Of a stretch of 64,000 nucleotides of DNA, positions 35,272 through 47,544 are shown piece by piece. The position numbers were made by a program, and so were the translations under genes. Every line of letters starts with the position of its first letter. The first letter of the stretch is position 1. The notes beneath the pieces were generated by a model, which worked only from the letters and a program-made list of their open reading frames with translations, had not been told where the DNA came from and ran no database searches. This DNA is from Trichococcus collinsii (GTDB taxonomy: Bacteria > Bacillota > Bacilli > Lactobacillales > Aerococcaceae), in contig NZ_FNQH01000003.1 in assembly GCF_900107505.1 (NCBI RefSeq), positions 310,001 through 374,000 on the forward strand, read 5' to 3'.

Positions 35272-36288
35272 TTGGAAAATCAGCCTGACCAAAAGAATAG
35301 AAGAGGTTTGAAAATCGTCTTTGGCTTATTGTTTGTGATAGTGCTTGGTGTTTCTGTTTATGTGTATTCAGTGTATCATAATGTGAACAATACGGCGGAA
35401 GCTATCTATACCCCCGTCGAAACGGAGGATTATCGGAATTTTTCCGGAACGACAGCAACTTTGGATTCAACAGCGGCTTCCGATGCTGCAGCCACGTCAA
35501 ATACAGAAGCAGCTACCAATCCTTCCGAACTGGTGGAGCAAGGGCAATCCATATCGATTCTGTTGTTGGGGATCGATACCAGGGATTTGGGCAGGACTGA
35601 ACAGGGGCGTTCTGACTCCATGATTGTGGCAACCATCAATCCGAACACCGAAAAGACCACCTTGCTGAGTATTCCGCGGGACACTTACGCAGAAATCGTG
35701 GGCTACGGCACCTGGGATAAAATCAATCATGCCTATGCCTTCGGAGGGACAACCATGTCCATCAATTCCGTCCAAAATCTGTTGAATATCCCAATTGACT
35801 TCTACGTGTCCGTTAACATGGAAGGCATCAAAGAAGTTGTGGATGCGGTCGGCGAAGTCGAAGTGGACAGCCCAATTGCCTTCAATCAAAATGGCTATGA
35901 CTTCGTAGTAGGCACCAATCATTTGGATGGAGAGGCTGCATTATCATTTTCCAGAATGCGCTATGAAGATCCGGCAGGGGATACGGGCCGTCAAGGCAGA
36001 CAACGCTTGGTCATTGAAGCGGTCCTCAGAAAGCTGGCGACACCCGAAACGTTGATGAATTATCAGGCTATCCTGACTTCGCTTTCCGCCAATGTGCAGA
36101 CGAATTTCCAGATGACCGATTACCTGTCGCTGCGAAGCAACGACTATTTAGCAGCCGCAAACAATATCCAGCAAGAACAATTGGGCGGAGCTGGCGGCAT
36201 GATGGACGGCATCTATTATAACTTTGTGGATGACGCCGAATTAGCGCGTGTCCAAGCGTTGATGCAAGGAGAACTCGAACTGAATTAA
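35272..36288 (+). CDS. LytR-CpsA-Psr (LCP) wall-polymer ligase, copy B
   Basis: 338 residues from a TTG start at 35272 preceded by GAAGGATAA. One N-terminal membrane span (about residues 12-32), a variable Ser/Thr/Ala linker, then the LCP domain with GRSDSMIV, LLSIPRDTY and SRMRYEDPAGDTGRQGRQR. The domain is closely similar to copy A at 31173-32177 while the linker has diverged. It would join a wall glycopolymer to peptidoglycan. It is followed by the beta-helix gene after 65 bp with its own ribosome site, so the two are probably co-transcribed and may act on the same polymer. Confidence 0.92.
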   Translation: MENQPDQKNRRGLKIVFGLLFVIVLGVSVYVYSVYHNVNNTAEAIYTPVETEDYRNFSGTTATLDSTAASDAAATSNTEAATNPSELVEQGQSISILLLGIDTRDLGRTEQGRSDSMIVATINPNTEKTTLLSIPRDTYAEIVGYGTWDKINHAYAFGGTTMSINSVQNLLNIPIDFYVSVNMEGIKEVVDAVGEVEVDSPIAFNQNGYDFVVGTNHLDGEAALSFSRMRYEDPAGDTGRQGRQRLVIEAVLRKLATPETLMNYQAILTSLSANVQTNFQMTDYLSLRSNDYLAAANNIQQEQLGGAGGMMDGIYYNFVDDAELARVQALMQGELELN

Positions 36289-36353
36289 CGGAACGCAAAA
36301 AATAATCCAGAGGCAACCGGCACGACTCCTGGCCGTCAAAAAGGAGGGAAGGC

Positions 36354-38021
36354 ATGAGGAAAAAACTACTGGCGTTGCTCCCTTTACTGATAATGGTCTT
36401 TTTTTACAGCAGACTGCCGGATATTATCCAAATGATAGAACTGGACATTATGCGTTTTCAAGCGAGCGAAAACATAACATCATCGTTTGATAACACAAAA
36501 GCAACGTATACACAGGTGGAAGAAACCGAGATAAGCATTGACACTTTCCCGAAATTGGAGACCGACAGAGATGATACGGAACGCATCCAAAGGGCAGTTG
36601 ATTATTGCATAGAAAATGATAAGGATCTTTTCTTCCCAAGCGATGGTTCGTATATCTTGCGGTCAGTGAATGTTGAGGCAGGGCTGCGGATTGTCGGTTA
36701 TGGGGCTACCTTTACCTTAGCGGATGCTCAACCGAAATTCACGCGGATGTTCACGACTACGAGTAGGCAGTGGGAATCCGCGGAGGACTCTGATTATTTG
36801 ATTTTTGAGGGGATGACTTTTGACGGAAACGTCTGGAATCAAGGCGCCTTCCTAAACTACGAATTGGAGCAGCAATTTGCCATCATGTATATGGGTTCGA
36901 CTGCCAATACAGGGATGTTGCGCGGGAAAGTGATCAATTGCCGTTTCCAGAATTGGGCTGCTGACGGTGTGCATATTTATACGAATGCAGACGTTGAAGT
37001 GGTCGGATGCTCGTCCATCAATTGCTTCAGAGGAGGTGTCGTCGCTACAGGCGCTCCTGCAAACGTCAAAATATCGGATTATGTAGGTGAAAAAGGGCAG
37101 TTTGGGAAAGTGCTGGATGTTGAAGTAGAAACCTCCCCAACTGCTCCAATAAATGTTACCATCGATTCGATGATTGCCTATGGTGGGGTTGATTTAGCCG
37201 CACAACCAGGATCGGTGATCACGGTAGAGGGATTGACGGTCATCGGCGGGGACACTTATATTTATGGCTTCGGAAGTGAAGTGACGATCAACAACTCCGT
37301 GCTTGGAAATGTGGAAATGCGCAATGCCACAAACTGTGTGTTCAACGATACCACTTTTGTGATAACACCCGACACAACGGATGACAGCAGCGGAGTTCTT
37401 GCGGCGGTTGGGGATGACTTTGATCTGATACCGAAACAAAATTATTATGCAGAATTCAATCGTTGCATCTTTGAACGCGTGGACAAGGACAACCTTGTTG
37501 AAATGGATCATGAACTGAATGCTCTAAAAGGGTATTTTGGCAAAATCGCGCTGAATGATTGTGTTATTGGGAAAGGCTTCACGACTGGCTATTACAATTT
37601 AGGCGTTGCCTATTCTGACCTCATCAATGTAACCTTTGAAAGTGATATTGCGATCGCGATGCAGCCTTTGGAATGGGCAAGAATCTTTAAAATGGTGCTC
37701 GATAATGTCCAATATGTCGGCATGAACGCGTCTCCCTATCATTTTTTGGGCTACACGAATACGAAGCCGTACATCATTGTGGAGTTTAAAAATATGATAT
37801 TGGATAGCTCGACAGCAGGATATGCTGTCGATAAAAGGTTGGGCACAACCCAAATAGTCAGCAGCCGCATCATCTACGTGGATTCTGATCCCACAACAAC
37901 TAGCGTACCCGGTTTCGCGGGAGACATAGCAAAATTATACACACCCGTTGACGGAGAACCTGCTGAGTGGGTGGCCACCAGCAACGATCCAGTGGCCGCT
38001 ACCTGGGAAATAGTGGAATAG
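36354..38021 (+). CDS. Exported right-handed beta-helix (pectate-lyase-like) protein
   Basis: 555 residues. A hydrophobic N terminus (about residues 4-24) acts as signal peptide or anchor. The domain opens with DRDDTERIQRAVDYCIEN and LFFPSDGSYIL, the N-terminal cap of the Pectate_lyase_3 family, and continues as a long strand-rich parallel beta-helix with Asn-ladder features to about residue 500. Such proteins lyse, hydrolyse or epimerise polysaccharides outside the cell; I see no active-site motif that fixes which. AAGGAGGG stands before the ATG. Its place behind an LCP gene suggests work on a surface polymer. A 3' remnant of a paralogue lies at 32266-32484. Confidence 0.75.
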   Translation: MRKKLLALLPLLIMVFFYSRLPDIIQMIELDIMRFQASENITSSFDNTKATYTQVEETEISIDTFPKLETDRDDTERIQRAVDYCIENDKDLFFPSDGSYILRSVNVEAGLRIVGYGATFTLADAQPKFTRMFTTTSRQWESAEDSDYLIFEGMTFDGNVWNQGAFLNYELEQQFAIMYMGSTANTGMLRGKVINCRFQNWAADGVHIYTNADVEVVGCSSINCFRGGVVATGAPANVKISDYVGEKGQFGKVLDVEVETSPTAPINVTIDSMIAYGGVDLAAQPGSVITVEGLTVIGGDTYIYGFGSEVTINNSVLGNVEMRNATNCVFNDTTFVITPDTTDDSSGVLAAVGDDFDLIPKQNYYAEFNRCIFERVDKDNLVEMDHELNALKGYFGKIALNDCVIGKGFTTGYYNLGVAYSDLINVTFESDIAIAMQPLEWARIFKMVLDNVQYVGMNASPYHFLGYTNTKPYIIVEFKNMILDSSTAGYAVDKRLGTTQIVSSRIIYVDSDPTTTSVPGFAGDIAKLYTPVDGEPAEWVATSNDPVAATWEIVE

Positions 38022-38074
38022 ATTAAAGGTGAAGAAGGCGGGGCTGTCTCATTTTGATGGCGTCGGTCAAACAG

Positions 38075-38225
38075 AACATATTGGCTGACGAACTATCGAC
38101 GATCCCATTATCAGTCAATTGAACGTAATGAGAAGGACGCCGAACAGTCGACGAGCCCACAATATGTCGGCTGAACACAAATGAATAGTTCTGTTCAACT
38201 TCCGACAACTTATCAGAATTGTCGG
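38075..38225. repeat. About 50-bp imperfect tandem units downstream of the beta-helix gene
   Basis: Units begin near 38079, 38110 and 38163 with T(A/T)TGGCTGA or TCGGCTGAAC words and contain CCGAACAGTCGACGA. The same words in 50-bp periodicity occur at 63171-63290. A CCGACAA/TTGTCGG hairpin (38202-38225) with a nearby T-rich run may end the LCP-beta-helix transcript. The gap 38022-38484 otherwise holds only the scrA promoter. Confidence 0.45.
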
Positions 38226-38305
38226 GAGTTTCTTTTTATCATCACACATCATTATCTTCAGACTCAACGGATCGATAAAAACATAAAATATTTTTTAGAA
38301 AACGC

Positions 38306-38411
38306 TTGACTTTATTTCTGAAAGGGTTTACTATTCATATCAAGAGGAACCGGTTTCACCAATACAGAAAACCTGCTCCTTATCATTTTGAACCAGAAAG
38401 GAACCGGTTCC
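38306..38411 (+). promoter_or_regulatory. scrA promoter with two LacI-type palindromes, copy B
   Basis: TTGACT (38306-38311), 17-nt spacer, TACTAT (38329-38334); GGAACCGGTTTC at 38346-38357 and a perfect GGAACCGGTTCC at 38400-38411, 54 bp centre to centre. The layout and most bases match 32744-32847, including the sequence before the -35 box and the GCACTTATT segment ahead of each start codon. Confidence 0.78.
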
Positions 38412-38484
38412 GAAACAAAGAGAAATAAAGTTTTTATTGCACTTATTTTTAGGCAGAACAGATAAAAGGAAAGAGGGAGAAAAA

Positions 38485-39963
38485 ATGGATTACAAAAAGA
38501 TTGCAGAAGAATTGTTGACGGACATCGGCGGGAAAGACAACGTACAAGCGGCGACGCACTGCGCGACACGACTACGTTTGGTTTTGAGGGATGAAAGCAA
38601 AGTCGATCAAGCGGGATTGGACGCACGCGATGAAGTCAAAGGAACTTTCTCAACGGCTGGTCAATACCAGATCATCCTGGGTTCCGGAACTGTAAATGAA
38701 GTCTACAAAGAGTTCATCAAGATGGCCGGCATCGATGCCATGAGCAAAGAGGAAGTCAAAACAGCCGGCACGCAAAAATTGAATCCGATCCAACAAGGCG
38801 TCAAGTTGCTTTCGGATATCTTCGTACCGATCATACCGGCCATCGTAGCTTGCGGTTTGATGATGGGTTTGAACAACGTATTCACGGCACAGGATTTGTT
38901 CGTTGCTGGTAAATCACTTATTGAAGCATTTCCTGCTATCGAAGGTTTTGCAGCGATGATCAACACTTTCTCCAACGCGGCATATGTATTCTTGCCAGTC
39001 CTAATCGGTTTCAGCGCAACGCAGAAATTCGGCGGTAACCCTTACTTGGGAGCTGTTTTGGGGATGTTGATGGTCCACCCGGATCTTGTCAATGCCTACG
39101 CCTATCCATCAGTTTTGGCTGCAGGCGAAGTGCCTTTCTGGAATATCTTCGGCTTCGAAATCGCTAAAGTCGGTTACCAAGGAACTGTCCTGCCGATCCT
39201 GTTTGCGGCATTCATCCTGGCGAAAATCGAAACATTCCTGCACAAACGCGTGCACACATCATTGGATAACCTGATTACACCGCTTTTTGCTATCATCATT
39301 ACAGGTTTTCTGACATTCACATTGGTGGGACCTCTGACGCGTACACTCGGCGACGTGATGACAAGCAGCCTAGTCTGGTTGTATGACACTACAGGTGCCA
39401 TCGGCGGGGCCATCATCGGTTTCTTCTACGCTCCACTGGTCGTTACCGGTATGCACCATAGCTTCATCGCAGTCGAAACGCAATTGTTGGCTGATATCGC
39501 CAAAACAGGCGGTACGTTCATCTTCCCAATCGCCGCTATGTCAAACGTGGCTCAAGGAGCTGCTGCATTGGCGATGTTCTTCATTATCAAGGAACAAAAA
39601 GCGAAAAGCTTGGCTTCCGCTTCTGCGATCTCCGCTTACTTGGGGATCACTGAGCCTGCGATGTTCGGTATCAACCTGAAATACCGCTACCCGTTCTACG
39701 CAGCAATGATCGGTTCCGGAGTCAGTAGCGCGTTCATCTCCTTCTTCAAAGTCAAAGCAATCGCAATGGGCGCAGCCGGCCTGCCGGGCGTCATCTCGAT
39801 CAAACAAGAAGACTTGTGGATCTACATCTTGGGCATGCTGATCGCGACACTCACGACAGTATCCATGACATACGTCTTCAGCAAACGCGACTGGACAAAA
39901 AACGAAGCGAAAACAAAAAAAGCGGAACAGGCTCATTCAGCTCTGAATAAGGAAACACTGTGA
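38485..39963 (+). CDS. scrA: PTS system sucrose-specific EIIBC
   Basis: 492 residues. EIIB domain with Cys26 in HCATRLRL, then EIIC with the KFGGNPYLG loop, GMHHSFIAVETQL and the GITEPAMFGIN motif of sucrose/trehalose-type permeases. No EIIA domain is fused. It imports sucrose as sucrose-6-phosphate; assignment rests on the hydrolase gene 78 bp downstream. AAGAGGGAG precedes the ATG at 38485. The palindromic operators upstream suggest repression by an unlinked ScrR-like regulator. Confidence 0.88.
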   Translation: MDYKKIAEELLTDIGGKDNVQAATHCATRLRLVLRDESKVDQAGLDARDEVKGTFSTAGQYQIILGSGTVNEVYKEFIKMAGIDAMSKEEVKTAGTQKLNPIQQGVKLLSDIFVPIIPAIVACGLMMGLNNVFTAQDLFVAGKSLIEAFPAIEGFAAMINTFSNAAYVFLPVLIGFSATQKFGGNPYLGAVLGMLMVHPDLVNAYAYPSVLAAGEVPFWNIFGFEIAKVGYQGTVLPILFAAFILAKIETFLHKRVHTSLDNLITPLFAIIITGFLTFTLVGPLTRTLGDVMTSSLVWLYDTTGAIGGAIIGFFYAPLVVTGMHHSFIAVETQLLADIAKTGGTFIFPIAAMSNVAQGAAALAMFFIIKEQKAKSLASASAISAYLGITEPAMFGINLKYRYPFYAAMIGSGVSSAFISFFKVKAIAMGAAGLPGVISIKQEDLWIYILGMLIATLTTVSMTYVFSKRDWTKNEAKTKKAEQAHSALNKETL

Positions 39964-40041
39964 CCCAATCGGTCTAATTTCCGAGAGGCAGTCTTGGACT
40001 GCTGGACATACGACTAATTTGATACGGAAAGGAATAAAACG

Positions 40042-41532
40042 ATGAAAGAATGGACGCGCGAGGAGCGCTATAAAAAACTCTCGGATTATTCCGACGACTA
40101 TCTGGAAGAATTGGCGAAAAGGGTGGCGCAGTCGCCCTTCCGCCAAAACTACCACATCCAACCGAACGCAGGCCTTTTGAACGATCCGAACGGCTTCACC
40201 TATTTCGACGGCAAATGGCATCTCTTCTATCAATGGTTTCCGATGGGCGCGGTCCACGGCCTGAAGCATTGGTACCATATGACTTCGACCGACCTCGTGC
40301 ATTGGAATGAAGAGGGCGTCGCGCTGTTGCCTGACACGGAGTACGATAGCCACGGAGTCTATTCCGGCAGCGGTTTCGTCAAAGACGGCCAGCTGCACAT
40401 CATGTACACCGGCAATGTCCGCACTGAAGAATGGGAAAGGGTGCCGAACCAAATCGTCGCCCGCATGGAGGCAGACGGCAGCTTCACGAAGTTCCTGCCG
40501 CCTGCTATCGCCGGCAATCCGGAAGGCTACACCGACCATGTCCGCGATCCCAAAGTCTGGGAGCAGCACGGCATCTATTACGCCGTCATCGGTGCCCAAC
40601 GCACCGACGAAACCGGAACGATCCTGATGTACCGTTCCAAGGATGCCTTGGAATGGGAATTGATGGGTGAAGTTGATGCTGGCTTGCCGGACTTTGGCTT
40701 CATGTGGGAATGCCCGGACCTGTTCGAAATCGATGGACAGACGGTGTTGCTGTTTTCGCCGCAGGGACTGGAGCCGGAAGGCGACCGTTACCACAACATT
40801 TTCCAGACCGGCTATGTCATCGCTGATGATTTCCGGATGGATGAACTGAAATTGGAGCATGATGGTTTTCAGGAACTGGATGCTGGCTTCGACTTCTACG
40901 CCACCCAGACCGCCGAAAGCCCGGACGGCCGTCGCATCTTGACGGCCTGGATGGGATTGCCGGATGTCGCGTATCCGACCGACAGTGAAGACTGGGCGCA
41001 CTGCCTGACATTGCCGCGCGAACTGTCCATCAAGGATGGCAAATTGATCCAGAAACCGGTCCATGAATTGGTTGCATTGCGCAAAGAGAAGTCTGTGTCT
41101 GAATCCGGCTTGTTATTTGGCCAAAAGACAATCGAGCGCAACGGTGGTAACTGTTACGAAATTCAGTTGGATGTAACTTTCCCGGCGTCAGCCGACCACT
41201 CGCCTGTGACTTTGGATCTCTGTGAAGATGCCGCCAACGACAAACGTTTCCGCATCACCTTGGATCCAGCCACTAAGAAAATCACGATTGACCGCGGCCA
41301 CAGCGGCATCCCGTTCGCAGAAGACTTCGGCACGACTCGCACGCTGACGGTCGAACAGATGGATGCAGTGAAACTGCAGATTTTCGTCGACACCAGCTCG
41401 ATCGAAATCTTCGTCAACGACGGCGAAGGCACCTCCACTTCCCGCGTGTTCCCGCAAGCGGGAGAAACCGGTCTGTCGCTCGCGGCAGGCAGCACAATCG
41501 ATTACAGCCTCGAACTTTGGGAATTGGCCTGA
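40042..41532 (+). CDS. scrB: Sucrose-6-phosphate hydrolase (GH32)
   Basis: 496 residues, cytosolic (no signal peptide). The three GH32 catalytic motifs are present: NDPNG with the nucleophile Asp48, RDP with Asp169, and EC with the acid/base Glu223, on a five-bladed propeller. The C-terminal beta-sandwich begins near residue 360 and includes DTSSIEIFVNDGEG. It splits sucrose-6-phosphate into glucose-6-phosphate and fructose. CGGAAAGGAAT precedes the ATG. It follows scrA on the same transcript; fructokinase is not here but lies at 294-1247 beside another GH32 gene. Confidence 0.93.
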   Translation: MKEWTREERYKKLSDYSDDYLEELAKRVAQSPFRQNYHIQPNAGLLNDPNGFTYFDGKWHLFYQWFPMGAVHGLKHWYHMTSTDLVHWNEEGVALLPDTEYDSHGVYSGSGFVKDGQLHIMYTGNVRTEEWERVPNQIVARMEADGSFTKFLPPAIAGNPEGYTDHVRDPKVWEQHGIYYAVIGAQRTDETGTILMYRSKDALEWELMGEVDAGLPDFGFMWECPDLFEIDGQTVLLFSPQGLEPEGDRYHNIFQTGYVIADDFRMDELKLEHDGFQELDAGFDFYATQTAESPDGRRILTAWMGLPDVAYPTDSEDWAHCLTLPRELSIKDGKLIQKPVHELVALRKEKSVSESGLLFGQKTIERNGGNCYEIQLDVTFPASADHSPVTLDLCEDAANDKRFRITLDPATKKITIDRGHSGIPFAEDFGTTRTLTVEQMDAVKLQIFVDTSSIEIFVNDGEGTSTSRVFPQAGETGLSLAAGSTIDYSLELWELA

Positions 41533-41553
41533 AGAAGCAGGATATAACAGTTG

Positions 41554-41603
41554 AACGCACCATCCTTAGCTCTGCTTGCAGAGTAAGGCGTGGTGCGTTT
41601 TTT
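41554..41603 (+). terminator. Terminator of scrAB
   Basis: AACGCACCA pairs with TGGTGCGTT around an inner CCTTA-CTCTG stem, followed by TTTT. Confidence 0.82.
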
Positions 41604-41650
41604 GCGTTGGGGCGTGGGAAGCGCAGAAGGGTGCGCGGAGATGCAGAAAA

Positions 41651-41782
41651 ACCCGCCAACAGCGATTTGGCGGGGAAAAATGCAGGGCGCTCCACTGAAT
41701 TTCCCCGCCGAGAGCGCGTTGGAAGGTTATCCCGAGGAAATCTGCTCCTGGAAACCCGCCAAAACTGTTTTGGCGGGGAAAA
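41651..41782. repeat. Dispersed hairpin repeats downstream of scrB
   Basis: Two well-kept units at 41651-41680 (ACCCGCCAACAGCGATTTGG then CGGGGAAAA) and 41754-41782 (ACCCGCCAAAACTGTTTTGG then CGGGGAAAA), with a TTCCCCGCC half unit between them. The gap 41533-41976 holds these, the scrAB terminator and the rpiR leader; no gene seen. Confidence 0.65.
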
Positions 41783-41976
41783 ACGCTTGGGCACGGCCAA
41801 CTGGATTGCTGATTTTGCTGATCCGGTGAATTATGTCGAACGGTTCCACTCGGATATCTACCGCTATGCTTCCATAGGAGAATAATCTGGAGTTGATCGG
41901 ATGTTTTAAGGGATAAAAAAAGCTAGTTTTTTTGTTATACTGGAGAGGACAAAAAACTTTAGGGGTGGATCCGTAA

Positions 41977-42762
41977 TTGGTAGATATTGCGAAGTTATTT
42001 CAAGGTAAGGAATTGAGCGAATCAGATCAGCAACTGTTAGCCTACATCATCAGTAATATGGATACCGTTTTACAAATGGGTGTCCGTCAGATTGCTAAAG
42101 AAAATTACACCTCACCAGCAAGTGTCATCCGCTTGTCAAAAAAGCTAGGCTATACGGGCTTCATCGATCTTTATTATCACCTGTTGCCGCTGGTCAATGC
42201 GGAAACAATGCCTGCAAGTACCTCGGAAGATGAATTTTTTCAACTGGATCATGCGCTCGTTCTGCAACATAATTCAATAGAGGATATGGACGAATTCATC
42301 GGAAAAGCATTGTGTTTGGAAGGAAAATTTATCTTCATCTATGCTGCAGGTTTTTCGGCGATTGCAGCAGAATATCTCTACAAAAAACTATTGCTCCTCG
42401 GGAAACAAGTCATCCTTGCTACAACGCTGGATTCCATTGGTGTGTTGGAGAATAATCTGAAGAACATCGGAGCTTTCGTAGCCATTTCCAAATCAGGGGA
42501 GACGCAAAGTGTCACCGAAAAGCTACTGAAAGCGAAGAATGCCGGCATTTTTACTGTAGCCTTCACGAAGGAAACGCCCAATCGGCTAGGTGAATGCAGC
42601 GATCTGAATTTTAAGGTTACGGATCAACACAAGCTTGACGACAGGAATCTATTGCCCAATACATTCTTTCCCTTTACGCTGTTGTTGATGGAGTACCTGT
42701 TGAGCCGTTACCTGAAAGAAATCAATGAAGTTGACGAGCAGACAGAAGAAGGAAAAGCTTAA
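41977..42762 (+). CDS. RpiR-family transcriptional regulator
   Basis: 261 residues from a TTG start with AGGGGTGG 8 nt upstream. N-terminal RpiR helix-turn-helix (MGVRQIAKENYTSPASVIRL), then a SIS sugar-phosphate-isomerase domain with ISKSGETQSV and the dimer helices. It senses a phosphosugar. It is directly upstream of an alpha-glucoside PTS and a 6-phospho-alpha-glucosidase in the same orientation, so it is probably their regulator with a phosphorylated disaccharide as effector. A terminator separates it from them, so it has its own transcript. Confidence 0.88.
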   Translation: MVDIAKLFQGKELSESDQQLLAYIISNMDTVLQMGVRQIAKENYTSPASVIRLSKKLGYTGFIDLYYHLLPLVNAETMPASTSEDEFFQLDHALVLQHNSIEDMDEFIGKALCLEGKFIFIYAAGFSAIAAEYLYKKLLLLGKQVILATTLDSIGVLENNLKNIGAFVAISKSGETQSVTEKLLKAKNAGIFTVAFTKETPNRLGECSDLNFKVTDQHKLDDRNLLPNTFFPFTLLLMEYLLSRYLKEINEVDEQTEEGKA

Positions 42763-42799
42763 AAAGCAGGGTAGCAGAAGCAAACAGAATAGTCAGTGA

Positions 42800-42832
42800 A
42801 ACGTGTTTCGTCTTGGCGGAACACGTTTTTTA
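42800..42832 (+). terminator. Terminator of rpiR
   Basis: AACGTGTT pairs with AACACGTT around a 12-nt loop, then TTTTT. Confidence 0.75.
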
Positions 42833-42912
42833 ACGTTATGAAAGCCTTTTATTTCCGATTGATTCTCGCTACACTGTAGTCAGGTTAGAGAAATCATATT
42901 GGAGGGAAACAA

Positions 42913-45859
<2,947 letters not shown>

Positions 45860-45921
45860 TTGTAAATGTAGCCCGACTTGCATGTAATGCGGAAGGCATC
45901 AACTGGAAAAATAACTGATTG

Positions 45922-45962
45922 AAAAAGGATTCCTGCTCATTAAGAGACGGGGATCCTTTTTT
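45922..45962 (+). terminator. Terminator of the alpha-glucoside operon
   Basis: AAAAAGGAT pairs with GGATCCTTTTTT in an imperfect stem with a U-run. Confidence 0.65.
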
Positions 45963-46143
45963 GCGTGTGCAAAATGGGAGCCATCAGCACGGCTTGTGTT
46001 TATATTGAAAGCACGGAATAGCAACATACTGATTCTGCAAACAACTGTTTTAAAAAAAAATCGGATTCTTCACGGTTACCTTTAGGAAGCGTGTGTAACC
46101 GCATCCTTTTTCGCAAAAAATTCACAAATAATTCAATTTTGAT

Positions 46144-46171
46144 TTGCATATCCGCGCCATAACTGGATAAT
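46144..46171 (+). promoter_or_regulatory. Candidate opuA promoter
   Basis: TTGCAT (46144-46149), 16-nt spacer, GATAAT (46166-46171). The gap 45860-46347 shows no gene; the roughly 170-nt leader between this promoter and opuAA could hold osmotic control elements, but I cannot recognise one. Confidence 0.45.
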
Positions 46172-46347
46172 AGTGGTTATACCTTTGTGATGTAACGAAA
46201 TTATCTTCAATTTATATTTTCGGAATAAATGAAAATGTAACACTATATTTGTACATTACGGAGACGCACAATCGGATTCGGGATTTCATTCCCATTACCA
46301 ACAGAATCCACACATACAGCATCGAAAATTTGAGAGGAGCAATGCAC

Positions 46348-47544
46348 TTGCCGAAAATAGAAATAGAGAACGTAACGAAAATTTTTGGAAAAAAAGCAGA
46401 TAAGGCTTTGGAACTGCTTGAACAAAAGAAGAGCAAGCAAGATATCCTGCGCGCCACTGGAGCGACGGTCGGGGTCAACAACGTCAGTCTTTCCATAGAA
46501 GAAGGGGAAATATTCGTCATCATGGGGCTTTCCGGAAGCGGAAAGTCGACACTTGTGCGGATGTTCAACCGTTTGATCGAACCGACGAAGGGAAACATCC
46601 TGATCGACGGAGAGAACTTATCAATCATGGACAAGAAGGAATTGCGCCAAGTCCGCAGGGAAAAAATGAGTATGGTTTTCCAGAACTTCGGCTTATTCCC
46701 ACACCGCACCATATTGGAGAACACCGAGTACGGTCTGGAAGTGCAAGGCGTAGCAAAAGCCGAGCGCAAGGAAAGAGCGCAACAGGCATTGGAAAATTCC
46801 GGCCTGGGCGATTACAGCCATCAGTATCCTAACCAATTATCAGGTGGGATGCAGCAGCGGGTCGGATTGGCCCGTGCCTTGGCGAATGACCCGGAAATTC
46901 TGTTGATGGATGAGGCGTTCTCGGCTTTGGATCCGCTGATCCGCCGTGAGATGCAGGATGAATTGTTGGATCTGCAGGCAAATGTCAGCAAGACCATCAT
47001 CTTCATCACCCATGACCTGAATGAAGCTTTGCGCATCGGTGACCGAATTGCGCTGCTGAAAGACGGGGAATTGGTCCAAATCGGTACGCCGGAGGAAATT
47101 TTGACCAATCCGGCAACGCGCTATGTCGAAAAATTCGTGGAGGACGTCGACCGTTCGAAAGTATTGACTGCCGAACACATCATGAAGCGTCCGATCGTCA
47201 TGAATATTGAAAAACATGGTCCGCTCTTTGCATTGGAATTATTGCGTCAAGAAGGGATTTCTACAATCCTTGTGGTGGACAATCGCCGCAGACTGAAAGG
47301 GTACATCACTGCCGAGGACGCTACGAAAGCGCTGAAAGCCAACACTACTAGAGTGGATGGTATCCTCAGAGAAGATATCCCGACCGTCTCCAAAGATACT
47401 ACCTTGAGCGATATTTTCCCAATCATCCATGATTCAAGCTCGCCGGTCGCTGTCATCGAAAACGACAGATTGGTGGGTGTCCTTGTCCGAGGAGCTGTCA
47501 TAGCTGCTTTGGCGGGAGAAAGTGAGGTGTCCGTAAATGGATAA
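46348..47544 (+). CDS. opuAA: Glycine betaine/proline ABC transporter ATP-binding protein
   Basis: 398 residues from TTG 46348, placed 8 nt after GAGAGGAG; the ATG at 46342 is only two bases from that site. It begins with the OpuA-specific N-terminal stretch before the ABC domain ([15 protein letters not shown]). Walker A is GLSGSGKST, the signature LSGGMQQR, and Walker [13 protein letters not shown]. Two CBS domains follow from about residue 270, the ionic-strength sensors of OpuA-type ATPases. It energises betaine uptake during osmotic stress. Its end overlaps the permease gene by 8 bp. Confidence 0.93.
   Translation: MPKIEIENVTKIFGKKADKALELLEQKKSKQDILRATGATVGVNNVSLSIEEGEIFVIMGLSGSGKSTLVRMFNRLIEPTKGNILIDGENLSIMDKKELRQVRREKMSMVFQNFGLFPHRTILENTEYGLEVQGVAKAERKERAQQALENSGLGDYSHQYPNQLSGGMQQRVGLARALANDPEILLMDEAFSALDPLIRREMQDELLDLQANVSKTIIFITHDLNEALRIGDRIALLKDGELVQIGTPEEILTNPATRYVEKFVEDVDRSKVLTAEHIMKRPIVMNIEKHGPLFALELLRQEGISTILVVDNRRRLKGYITAEDATKALKANTTRVDGILREDIPTVSKDTTLSDIFPIIHDSSSPVAVIENDRLVGVLVRGAVIAALAGESEVSVNG

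Noticed and set aside
39937-41064. 375-codon open frame antisense to scrB
   Set aside because: Shadow of the high-GC third positions of scrB; no protein family resemblance and no ribosome site.
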